Part shown: positions 53,937-64,000 of the stretch, piece by piece | Position numbering within the stretch: position 1 is the stretch's first letter | Layout: each line of letters opens with the position of its first letter | DNA from: Casuarina equisetifolia | Taxonomy: Eukaryota; Streptophyta; Magnoliopsida; Fagales; Casuarinaceae | Reading direction: 5' to 3' | Length of the DNA stretch: 64,000 nt | Assembly (NCBI GenBank): GCA_028551475.1 | Contig: CM052361.1 | Coordinates: 17,549,274-17,613,273, forward strand | Program-made: the position numbers and the translations under genes | The notes under the pieces: generated by a model | What the model saw: only the letters and a program-made list of their open reading frames with translations | What the model was told of the DNA's origin: nothing | Databases searched by the model: none

Positions 53937-56269
53937 GAGATGCTTTTACCAACGATCCCATTCTTATTTATCATGCAACAATGATGACTAGAAATTAAGA
54001 CTGCTCCGTAATGCTCATAAATACATGAGCTACTGAATTTTTTTTTTCCCTTTGGTGTTTCAATTATTTAATTTCAAAATTCTAGGTAGGAGTAATTGCA
54101 GGCAGTCAACGAACCATGGACTTGCCGGAAAGAATTCCATACCCAAATCCACCTTTCGGTTCTGCTGTTTCTTTCATGTCATATTTGCTTTCAGCAAATT
54201 TGGTCAAGTTTTCAATCCAAGAGAAGATGGGAGAAAACTAAGGGGTTGATGAGGCAAATTTTCTACTATTGATTGTTTATTGTACTACAGTGGAAGGTTG
54301 AGCCATTTTTAGTAATAATTACATTGATAGGAACGACGGGCAACAAAAATGTTAATATCCATATTTTCATTCTGCTATTAACATAGCGGATAAAGATTCA
54401 CCCGGGAATTTCATAGCTTTACCTACCTGAGTAACAGCAGCTGTACGAAATGGTTTTGATGTATTAGAAACCATAATATGAAGCGGAATGGTGGTTAAGA
54501 TGCTTATTCTTCTCGTTTCATTCTTGTGTTTTGGTCAGATCAAACAGCTTCATCTCCAAATGGTCAATGGAAAGGATATATAAGTTAAACCCATTCAAAC
54601 AAAATACAAACAGATATATGATGTTGCAAAATCTTGTATGTGGGTTAGAGTCCTAACCATCATCTTGTAGTCGTTAATGTTCTTTGATTGGGTTTGTATA
54701 TATTAACATTTTTGTTGCGCTCAAAATGCTCATCAAATATCAAAATAAACATATATTAAGAGGTGTTCTTTTGTGGTGTAATTATGTTAATAAGTACTTG
54801 AAATAAATGCTTAAGAAATAATGTAGAATCGACAAACTCTTAGCTCAGTTGAGAGTAAGTGCTATTAGAGATTTTTTGACTTTAGGTTTGACACTTAGTG
54901 TAGGAAGTTTAGGTATATGAATTAAAAAAAAAATGATGTGGAGCACCTTTGATGTAATTATAATTAGTTAACATTTTTTTAGTATATTTAACTTACAATT
55001 ACTTTGATCTTTAATCAATTAGGGTTGTCCCATTTTAGAATACTTTTCAAAATTAGCTTATACATCAAGTTTTATTATTCCTCTAACGTGAAAACAAGTT
55101 TTCAAAAGGGTGCTACCAAAAGTGGCGAGCCGTTTTCAAACTACTTCTTGAGCTTTGAGTTTTAGCAATAGGAATTGAGTTATGGCCATTTTTTGATCAA
55201 GCAATTTTTGTACATTTTTCATTAATTTCCTTATAGTCTTTATCTGAACCCTTAGTTTTTGTTCTAACAAAAATTATCGTACGTACATATTTGTTTTTAA
55301 ATACTGGATTTTTAGAGTCAAATAGCTTTGTTACAAATTCTTAGACGTAGGGTGAATCACCATTTAATCATTTTTATGGTTCTAAACAATTTTGAAAGAA
55401 CATGATTACCTCTCAAATTTCTTTAACGACTAGGGTGACCACTCTCAAAAAGCCTCAAGAGATGATAAACAATAATTAAATGATCATTAGTATAGTGTGA
55501 TAATCCTTATGCAAATTTTTTTTTAGCTTTAAAGTATATTTGAAAAAAATTTGGTGCTTCATATGCCAAGTATACTGTCTAAAAGATAATTAAAAAGAAA
55601 GAGCTAGTGTCATATAGGAAAACAACTAACTTTCTTACTTTTTAATTTTTTTTATTCTATTAAAATTTTTAGACGATTTATGCGTTTTTATTTAAAAACC
55701 AATGAAAGATATATAAAAGAAAGTAAAAACTAATTGAAATTAAGAACCATTATCATTAAAATTTATATTTAGAGAGACGTTTCAAAGACAAAAAATTATT
55801 GCTTAAATTTCTTTTAGTGTCACGCAAGAGATAGAGAGTAATAATTTATTTAAATGACTCAAATTTGAAAGAGTGCAAATTACTAATAAAGATAGAATGA
55901 ATACTTCCGCAGATAAAAAAACCCTTAAAAGTATTTTGCAAAAGAGTATAATGCTTTAACTCGAAACAAACCATAATAAAAAAACATACGAAAATATAAA
56001 AGGAAAAATCTTGAACTATTAAAAACAATTATATAAAGATCTTAATACGTGCGTGTATTACACCTGGAAAAAGGGGCTCAAGAAAAAAAAAAAAAAGGAA
56101 AGGAAAAAAAAAAAAAGGAGAGAAAAATCTAAACCCTTCTCGGGGACGGCCTTAAACCCTGCGTTTTCACACTTTGTTCTTGAAGTTGGAAAGCACGACC
56201 TAACAAATTCGATACTTTTATGCCCTGAGCTTACTCTGCAGTTCGCGTGCTTCTTCTCCATGCTCAAAG
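53937..56269. other. intergenic region between VPS36 and NUFIP
   Basis: AT-rich DNA: VPS36 3' flank, then no recognised gene. The poly-A/AG tract at 56082-56125 lies in the NUFIP upstream region. Confidence 0.5.
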
Positions 56270-59200
56270 ATGCTACCTTACTACAATTTCTATCCTCGCG
56301 GTCCCAACCAAGTGGAGCAAACTAATGCTCCCACTGGTCCTCCTCCTCAACAGGTATGCATTCTCTATCTCTCTTCTTGCACGCACACGGAGTATCTATA
56401 AACATAGAATTTTATCTGATTTGAATCTAATTTTGTTTCCTTCTATTTTTTCTTTCTGCTTTTTGTGTTTGAATTCTTCGTCTATCAGGCTATGCCATCC
56501 AATCCGTCACTTGCAAATTCGTTGGGTTTAGTACAAAATGCTCTGCAATTTCAACCTCATTTTGGCATGAACAATGCGCAAGCTCAAGTTTTCTTCAGTA
56601 ATTCTAACTCCCCGTTGAACCTCAATGTGCGGCCTCCCTTAACTCAACATGGTTTCATGAATGCACCTAACCATATTCTTCCCCTTCAAAAAACTCAACT
56701 GGGTATGTCCCATTTGGGTTCTCAACTAGGTCAGTCCCATGTGGGGTTTGGTGCACAGAACAAGGTATGCAATATAAACCCGGTTGCGGGGTTTCTGGGT
56801 AACGGACAATTCTGCAATTTGGCCCAGAATGGCAATCAAAGTCATGCGTCTCAGCCTTCCCTTGTGCAAAATTTTCCTCAACAACTCAATCCCAATATGG
56901 TTCTGCCAAATGGGCAGTACGTTTTTCCTAATATGTTTCAAAGTATGAACCAGCTTCTGCCGTTTCAAATGCAAGCTTCTTCTCAGGCTGGACCTTATGG
57001 TATCCCTCCGTATACATTGGGTGGTCTAAATCAGCCACCTAATGCTACAATTCCTCAAAATGCCAACTTCTTGGCAAATCAACAGTTTGGTCTTGTGCAT
57101 GCTAATAAGATTGGACAGCAAGATAACCAGAATCAGCAACACTTGGCCCTAACAGCAACGGATGCAAATGGGTTACAACCATCGCCTATTGCAACTCCTC
57201 AATTACAAGGGAGCTCATCTGGGCACTTTACTCATTATCCAGTTCAGCCCCAGCATTCTAACAACTTGCAAACTTCTGTACAGGTAGTTTTGTGGTGCCC
57301 TCTCCACGGCAGTTGTTGGTTTTTTCTTTTCTTTTTCTTTTTTGAAAAAAAAAATTATCAGTCATATCTTTTGCTAAATAATGCATGTTGATGCCGTATT
57401 GAATGAGCTGTGGTCATTGTAACTAACACAAGTTCTGTCAATTATTTCAGGGCAATCCTACTAACAATGGCGTGGTTAACGTTGCAAGCTCCAACTGGAA
57501 AAATTCATCTGGCAAAAACTTCTCAAGGAATCCAAAAAGAGGGGCTCCACAAGACGGGTATGCTTTTGCTTTTCTTCACTATCTTTGTTTCCATCATTTT
57601 ACTTTTGGAGATTGAGTTGCTGCTTACAGTTTATGTAGATCTCAGAAGTCTCAGTTTCATCATATGAAAAATGCCAGAGGGAAGTTTGGATATCCTAATG
57701 AACACAAGGGGAAAGGTTTGTGGTTTAATATCTTGCTACTACGTTATGTTTATATTTCCTTACCAACTGCAACCCACCGCAACAACTACCACAATGCCCC
57801 CATCTCTCAACGCCGGGGCCCCAAACTCAGTAAATACCAGAAAAAAAAAAAAAAAGCAAAGAAAGAAAGAAAAATGTTCCTGATCTTCTTTTTGTCATGA
57901 GAGGTACAAGTTACAACTTGAACGTCTCAAGTTGACATGATTAAGATAGTAAGTACATAGAGTTCATAAGACTAGTCTTTTTTGGAAAACTGTCCGAAGC
58001 ATTTAAAAGATTTGGTTTGACACCAAGTTGTTCAGAGGTGAGATCATTCTAAGATTATGAGTTGACCACAGAATGTTGTGGCTAGATCGTAATTTTATGT
58101 AGGGTGTCAAGACGGGGGATGGCCTCCCCTTTCCCATGGAAAATCATTGCATTATGTGGTTGGCTGCTTTGTGTAAAATTTTAAGTGGAAGAATTTCTAT
58201 CTAGTTGGAATAGAGCATTCTTTAGAGACAGAAGTACCATGGTTTGGAGGGATTTCACCATGATTCAAGTTTATTGTGAGAGGAAATCTATAGACATTTG
58301 CAGATAATAAGCTTTCTGTGGTGGGTTACCGTTTTGGCATTGGACAGCTTTTTACTATAGAGTTTTATGGTTGTTTTGTGATAATAGATGGTGGATTATG
58401 GTTTTGGAGAAAACAGGGTAGTGGAAATTTGGTGAGAGTGACATACTTGTGTTTTTAAAGTTAAATCTAGGCGGTAAGTTGCATTCAAATATTGAGAAAA
58501 CTTAGGGTTAATGGTCTCAAATGGTTAGAGGAGTCTGTTATGGTGTTGGAGTAGAGAATAGTTTTGGCAATTCCTTACAAGGTATAAATCTGAGTTGATT
58601 TAAATATGCAATGAAATTGTGCATATATGCTTCATATGGCAATTCTTGATAACAGGGTGGTTCATATCAACAATTGCCATCAAATCTGTCTAAACCATCT
58701 GATCAAACTAGTTCAGCATAAAAAATTTGATTTTAGGTTAAAGGAGTTACTACAAGTACCATGGATGTTATTGGCTACTTTGGAGTCTCTTGCATGTTTC
58801 TGCTCTCTGTTTCTTGTTCTGCTAAAGACAAGATTGAAATTGCACATAAGAGGAATTAGATTCAGCAATATGTATTTAGTATTATGAATGAGGTATTTAT
58901 GAGAGCTAAACCCCTAGCTTCCAATGTCATGGGTTGATTTTTCTATGCTTACATGATGGAATTTGGCAGCTTTGCTTGTAAAGTAAATCTTATTCTGAAA
59001 TTTACCTACTATTTAGCTTTTTCTCTTTTAACTGAGGCTTGATGATTGAAAATGTAATATTAAGCCCTGTAATTTGTCTGGCATCCATTCTTTGATGACT
59101 CTAAATCACCAGTAGTGCTATATAGGGTTGTAAAGTAGCTTTGCCAGATTGAACTCCATTTGTGAAAATGATTTAGATCAAATATTGTGGTTGTTCACTG

Positions 59201-61960
59201 CCTTAATTCTTAATAATGCTTTTCAATTTACTTGTTTATTTCCACTCATTGCATTCGTGCAACTTAAGTTTCTAGAAAAGGCTATTAACTTGCTTCCGCT
59301 GAATGAATTGTGCGATAACGTATGCCTTCTTTATATTACCTTTGAGATCCTTCTATCTCTCTCTCATAACTGTGGATTGCTGAACCAGGGTTTAGTAATG
59401 AGAGGACAAAAAGATTTGATCATGCTGATTCTACGAACCAAGGCAGGGGCAAGAGGTAATTGCTGCGTAATATGTTAAGCTTACCAATTCAAAAGTTATC
59501 TTTCACTGCTTATGGAGGTAGTGGGGGAACAGGATATCAACTAGTCCTCCCTTCTTCAATATCTAATTAAGTATTGTTTCCTCACTTGTTCAATATCTGA
59601 TTAGTTATTCTCTCCCTTTACATGGGAATGTCATCCATAATTTTTCAAACAAGATCTCTTTCTTTGACCTACACGGAGCAAGAAATCCGACAGTGGCGTG
59701 AAGCACGTAGGAAGAACTTCCCAACAAATGCCAACATAATGAAGGTTTAATTTATTGCAGTGTATTATTGCCACGTTTTTCTTTCTGATATAGGTTTTTC
59801 TGATGACTGAATTTATCGCCTGCAGAAGCAGGTTGGAGAACTGGCAGATTCTGAGGGTAATGCCAAACTACGGAAAGCGGTACACCAACTTTCTTTTTTA
59901 TCTTTATTTTTTTTTTCTCTTTTGCTTTGGTATGTATGATACTTGCATGAACTTTGAGCAATTCTTTTAGTCAGTTTGGCCAACTAAGGCAGAGCTACTG
60001 ACATTTGGAAAAAGAAAATTCAATGTGTTCTATGGACAAAATCTCATCTCTCCGTAATTCACTTGGTAAGTAGGAGGGAAAAGAGACATTTGGTGAGGAA
60101 GACAAAAGTGAACACCTTGTTTGCTTGGATCGAAATGGAATTACATATTCAGGAATGAGGGTGGTTGTTTATTCCCCGTTCCATTGAGCGAGATGTTAAA
60201 GAAAAAAGCAAACAAAGAAAGTAGTGATAAAGAGTTTTATTTTTAGTACATCGACGAGGATGAGTAAGCTGTTTACCTTGTTTGGTTGGATCAAAATGGA
60301 ATTTTGTGTTGGGTGGAGGGGAGTTGGGAATGGTTGGTTCCTTCCTGTTCCACTGAGTGAGATCGAAAGAAAAAGCTCTAACGGAGAGTATTATTTTTAG
60401 TCCTCTTCTAGCCTATGTGGTCCACCGTTTAGTTTCTATGCTATTAGTCTTTTTTGTTATAAATAAAACACATGAAGAAATGGTAGAACCATAGTTTTCT
60501 GTTAAAAATTATTTAACAGATGAAAAAGAGGGTCAAGTCGCAGAACCAGAAAGTGTACAAGCAAAACACATTAAAAAATCCATGGACAAAAGTTTTACAT
60601 GGTAAAGGAAAATCGTGAGAGGCAGAGGATGATCATAAAGAGAAGTTACACCACCAACATCTTCAAAATCTTTCTAGGTAAATCAGAAAAACGGGGAAAA
60701 TAAAGGGACAAAGTTTCCTATCCACTGCAATTATAATGTGATTTTACCTCAAGTTGTAGAGATCATAGTATGTTTGTTTAATACTTTTATAACTATTGAC
60801 AACGAATATTAGCATGATCAACAACATTCAGTGTTGGAAATTGTTTTGTATGTCAAAAGATGATGCTAAATTGTTTGTGCATTGTGAAGTACATTTTACC
60901 ATGTTGTTTAATTGGAGGGTGTAGAACATTAAATTGATATTGCTCATGCTTTTTCATGATGAGCATGGAGATTACTTTTACCCACAGAGGGAGAAAACAG
61001 AGGAAGAGAAAAAGAAGGAAATCTGTAATACATACTTAGATACCTGACATTTTATTTTCTCTATCTAATCTTGGTCTATACCTAAGTATGATTTTAGGGT
61101 AATATAGTTTCTTTTGTTTTGCATCATTAGCGTTTAATATTTAGTAACAATATGATGAAAATTTTTATTTCCAGCAACTCAAGGAGATTCTAGCAAAGCA
61201 GGCTGAATTGGGAGTTGAAGTCGCAGAGGTACCATCCTACTATCTCTCGGATTCAGAGAAGCAAGGACATGGAAGGGAGGACAACAGAAGGCCGCTGACT
61301 AAGAAGGAAAGATTCCAAAACAAGTTTAAAAAGAGAGGAAGATATGACAAAAGAGATCGGTTTGCCAAGAAGCAGAGGTTAGCAGAGAGGGATACGTCAA
61401 CTGATGCTTCTTTGAACAAGCCAAAACCAACACTGCTGCAGAAACTTCTGAGTGCAGATATAGGTAGTGACAAAAGCCGGTTGTTACAGGTTTTTAGGTT
61501 CATGGTGATGAACTCATTCTTCAAGGATTGGCCTGATGAGCCTCTGAGATTTCCTTTAGTTTTGGTTAAAGAAAGTGCGTGTGAGGATGAAGCAGTTGAA
61601 AAATCTTCTCCTGTGGGGAAAGAAGCTGAAGGTAGCATCATAACCATGGCAAAAGAACTTAATCATAATAATAATAATGGTGATGACGACAATGAGGATG
61701 TTGATGATAATGATGAAGAAGAAGAAGAAGAAGAAAAAGAGGAAAATGATGATGATGACAATGAGGATGTTGATGATAATGATGAAGAAGAAGAAGAAGA
61801 AGAAAAAGAGGAAAATGATGATGATGACAATGAGGATGTTGATGATAATGATGAACATGGTAGGCCAATAAAAGAAGCATCTAATTTTGTTGAAAGAAAA
61901 GGTAGTATTGGTGAGGGAACTGAGATAGCCGAAGAAGAAGAGGGTGAAATCATTGACTAG
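56270..61960 (+). CDS. NUFIP: plant NUFIP (FMRP-interacting protein 1 homologue), snoRNP assembly
   Basis: Eight exons: 56270-56353, 56489-57283, 57451-57557, 57639-57715, 59389-59455, 59654-59744, 59826-59879 and 61175-61960. They give 686 residues. Start: the ATG at 56270 (MLPYYNFYPRGPNQ); an ATG at 56260 in another frame soon stops. NUFIP is a nuclear RNA-binding assembly factor for box C/D snoRNPs (family knowledge). The N-terminal half is Asn/Gln/Pro-rich and low in complexity. Conserved core: QKSQFHHMKNARGKFGYPN at about residues 331-349, YTEQEIRQWREARRKNFP at about 382-399, then LKEILAKQAELGVEVAEVP and LLQKLLSADIGSDKSRLLQ with FRFMVMNSFFKDWP. A long acidic repeat and EEEEGEIID end the protein. 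Two introns exceed 1.2 kb. A missed small exon between 57715 and 59389 is possible, but the frame closes without it. Confidence 0.88.
61685..61857 (+). repeat. 69-bp tandem repeat coding for an acidic tract
   Basis: Copies are in register at 61691, 61760 and 61829 (AATGAGGATGTTGATGATAA), the last one truncated. Each full unit encodes 23 residues (NEDVDDND, seven Glu, KEEN, four Asp), giving residues of about 596-652 in NUFIP. The first copies differ by only one or two bases, so the expansion is recent. Confidence 0.93.
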
Positions 61961-62329
61961 AATCTCCCTGTAAGCACTCTAATGCCATATATAAAGTTTA
62001 AGTTGTGACAATTACGAATTTGTTTGAATTTGAGATGAGATGTTCAATGTAAATAGTGCACACGTAAGCCTAACAGTGTGAGTACATTTATCATGAAGTT
62101 AACCTGCAATGGTTCAATTTCTAGTCTTTGGATTGTCTGATAGAGGTGGTAACTAACGATCGAAGTTTGCATACTAAGACTCGCCACAATCAAGACACAA
62201 AATTTGCGAATTCATTTTACTATAGGGTACAATGTCTTTATCAAAGGTCTTGGTATTTGCTACCCCTGGCAAAATTTTTGGAAAAATCAAATCAAACGTG
62301 AGCCCGCAACGAATGGTATTGTAGTTAGG
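61961..62329. other. NUFIP 3' flank
   Basis: AT-rich presumed 3' UTR with no other feature seen. Confidence 0.5.
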
Positions 62330-63720
62330 CTTTATGGCACGCAAGTTAGGCTTTCATAATCATTTGCCGAGAGGAGAACGAGGAGGCAGATATGGGTCTG
62401 TGGGGATTTCAAATGATTATGGCTTCTGGGAAGCCTTTTCTGCTCACTGTACTTTATGCAAGTATAGATCGTGTTTGTCGACGTCAGTTGTGGCAGCAAC
62501 TAGACAGTCTCCAGCTAGGTACCAAACCATGGATTCTCAGTGGGGATTTCAATACAATTCTTAGCCGAGAGGAGAACGAGGAGACAGATCATATTCTTGC
62601 ATTGCAAGTTCAGAATTTAATTCCTTTGTGTGTCAACGAGGGCTTAATGACTGGTTTTCTTATTCCTGCTTTCACATGGACGAATGATGGTCATTGTTCA
62701 CATCGGATATGGGCACGACTTGATCGGGTTCTATGTAACTTGGAAGCATCTCATCTATTTCCTACTTTGAAGGTTCGTCATTTGCCTCGATCTCTTTCAG
62801 ATCACTCACCATTGCTGTCATCCTTGAAGACGGTGGATTAGGGAGCTCAGCCATTCCAATTCCAGGGACAATGCTTGGATAATGGGTCAACCTTACAATG
62901 ATTTCATCATAGTGGACAGGGCACTCTACAACCGTTCCTTGGATCAGACTCCATCTGCGAAGCGTACAGGTCAAACAAGCTCTCAAAACATGGTCGAAGG
63001 AACATCGTGGCAAAACAGAAAAGAAAATAGCAGATTTAACAAAGAGGGTTCAGGAGCTGGAAATAATCCTACGAACAGGTTCGTTTGACACGATATTTCA
63101 AGAGTGGCAAGGGGTCCAAGATAACCTCATTCAGTACATCACAGATGAAGAAAGTCGGCTTCGAGACAAGGCCAGAGTTCGGTGGATCCTGGAGGGGGAC
63201 TGCAATTCGACTTTTTTTCATGTGCGCATTAAGGAGAGGAGATAATAATCCAGGTTCAGTTTTGTGTTGCCAGATGGAAATCGCACAGATGATGTTGATA
63301 TTTTGGGTCCCATGGCAGTGGACTACTACAAGGATTTGTTAACAGCTTCGACAACGCAGATATCAGCACAGAATCCACAGTCGGACCTCCTTCAATACAA
63401 TCCCCAACTAGTCACAGAAGATCCAAATGCCTTGCTGTGTCAAGTTCCTAACTGGGAGAAATTCAAAGAGCTATTCGTAGTCTTGACCCTGATAGTGCTC
63501 CAAGCCTCCATGGCTTCACTGGCTATTTCTTTATTGCTGCCCAACAGATAGTAAAGGAGGATGTAATAGCTGCAATAATGGATTTTTTCCAGGGGGGTCA
63601 ACTGCCCCGAAGCTCCACAGCTACAACGTTAGCTTTAATTACCAAACTCTTTCAACCAAGTAGCTTTTCAGACTTACGGCCATTTCCTATTGCTTTTTGC
63701 TCAAGTGCTTTATGCTCTTA
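62330..63720 (+). mobile_element. L1-type LINE relic (endonuclease to start of RT)
   Basis: Plus-strand frames with several shifts show the L1 endonuclease: LTVLYASIDRVCRRQLWQQL, KPWILSGDFNTILSREEN, FTWTNDGHCSHRIWARLDRV and SDHSPLL. Then come the linker DKARVRWILEGDCNSTFF, VLPDGNRTDDVDILGPMAVD with YYKDLLTAS, and the beginning of RT (SSFSDLRPF near 63660-63690). The similarity stops at about 63700, and 3' RT, tail and poly-A are not seen. N-terminal endonuclease residues are missing or scrambled at 62340-62400. This is a dead, truncated copy. Confidence 0.85.
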
Positions 63721-64000
63721 TGCGACAGAGTTATTTGGTCATTACACTTGGCCTCTTAGAAGATACCCATTTCCTATTGTATATTACAAGAAAAGTACCC
63801 CGCATCGAAAACTCGTTAAATTTGATGCCCTACAAAATATGACCATAAAAGGTGTGTCAGAAGAGTTACTCTCCTTAATGGAAAAAATAATTGTGGGTAC
63901 TAGTGGCCCAAAAAGTACATGCCGCTAATAGAGAATCGATTAACTTTCAAATCGCAAGTTATAAAGCTTGCCATATGTACAGATAGAGATAAAGAGTGTT
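63721..64000. other. right edge of the window
   Basis: An open frame runs to 63928, but it no longer resembles reverse transcriptase, and I recognise nothing in it. Confidence 0.4.

Noticed and set aside
61556..61953. Open frames on the minus strand rich in Ser, His or Phe over the NUFIP acidic repeat
   Set aside because: They come from the GAT/GAA repeat read in reverse; the plus-strand frame is supported by splicing and family similarity.

Overview
This is eukaryotic nuclear DNA from a dicotyledonous flowering plant. The genes have spliced GT-AG structures with AT-rich introns, the protein families are plant ones (WRINKLED1, MOS2, plant VPS36, plant NUFIP, alkenal double-bond reductases, DC1 proteins), and Ty1/copia and LINE relics are frequent. 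A tree or other perennial is possible, but nothing in the window proves it and I do not name a species.

Layout. 1-3650: 3' half of a Ty1/copia retrotransposon (+) with its 3' LTR. 4028-7392 (-): a WRINKLED1-type double-AP2 transcription factor in seven exons, one only 9 nt long. 8556-13092 (-): an eight-exon, 555-residue serine/arginine-rich and coiled-coil protein of unknown function. 14303-17218 (-): a REX1-B-like DNA-repair-family gene. 17551-18765 (+): an intronless MOS2/GPKOW-type G-patch and KOW protein, head-to-head with the REX1-B gene. About 19080-20610 (-): a broken duplicate of the REX1-B gene including its promoter. 21237-22706 and 24868-27131 (+): two tandem NADPH-dependent alkenal double-bond reductase genes with identical five-exon structure. 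27132-30816: AT-rich intergenic DNA. 30817-32410 (-): a DC1-domain pseudogene. 32547-38046 (-): an almost complete, young but dead Ty1/copia element with two 688-bp LTRs. 39300-47700: a graveyard holding a DC1 fragment, a decayed copia gag, an AT-rich relic and an LTR-like promoter. 47801-53936 (+): ESCRT-II subunit VPS36 in eight exons. 56270-61960 (+): plant NUFIP in eight exons with an acidic tandem repeat. 62330-63720 (+): an L1-type LINE relic.

The genes do not form one pathway. They are ordinary plant genes next to each other: seed-oil and fatty-acid regulation (WRI1), RNA processing and immunity (MOS2), snoRNP assembly (NUFIP), endosomal sorting (VPS36) and detoxification of reactive carbonyls (the reductases). 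All gene models were spliced by hand. In every intact model the exon lengths add to a whole number of codons with consensus splice sites. I found no new multi-gene system. The most interesting points are the 9-nt microexon of WRI1, the loss of the first KOW domain in the MOS2 protein, a reductase paralogue with a changed active-site tyrosine, the duplicated REX1-B locus that flanks MOS2, the all-phase-0 unknown gene, and the recent copia insertion whose LTR differences are all transitions.
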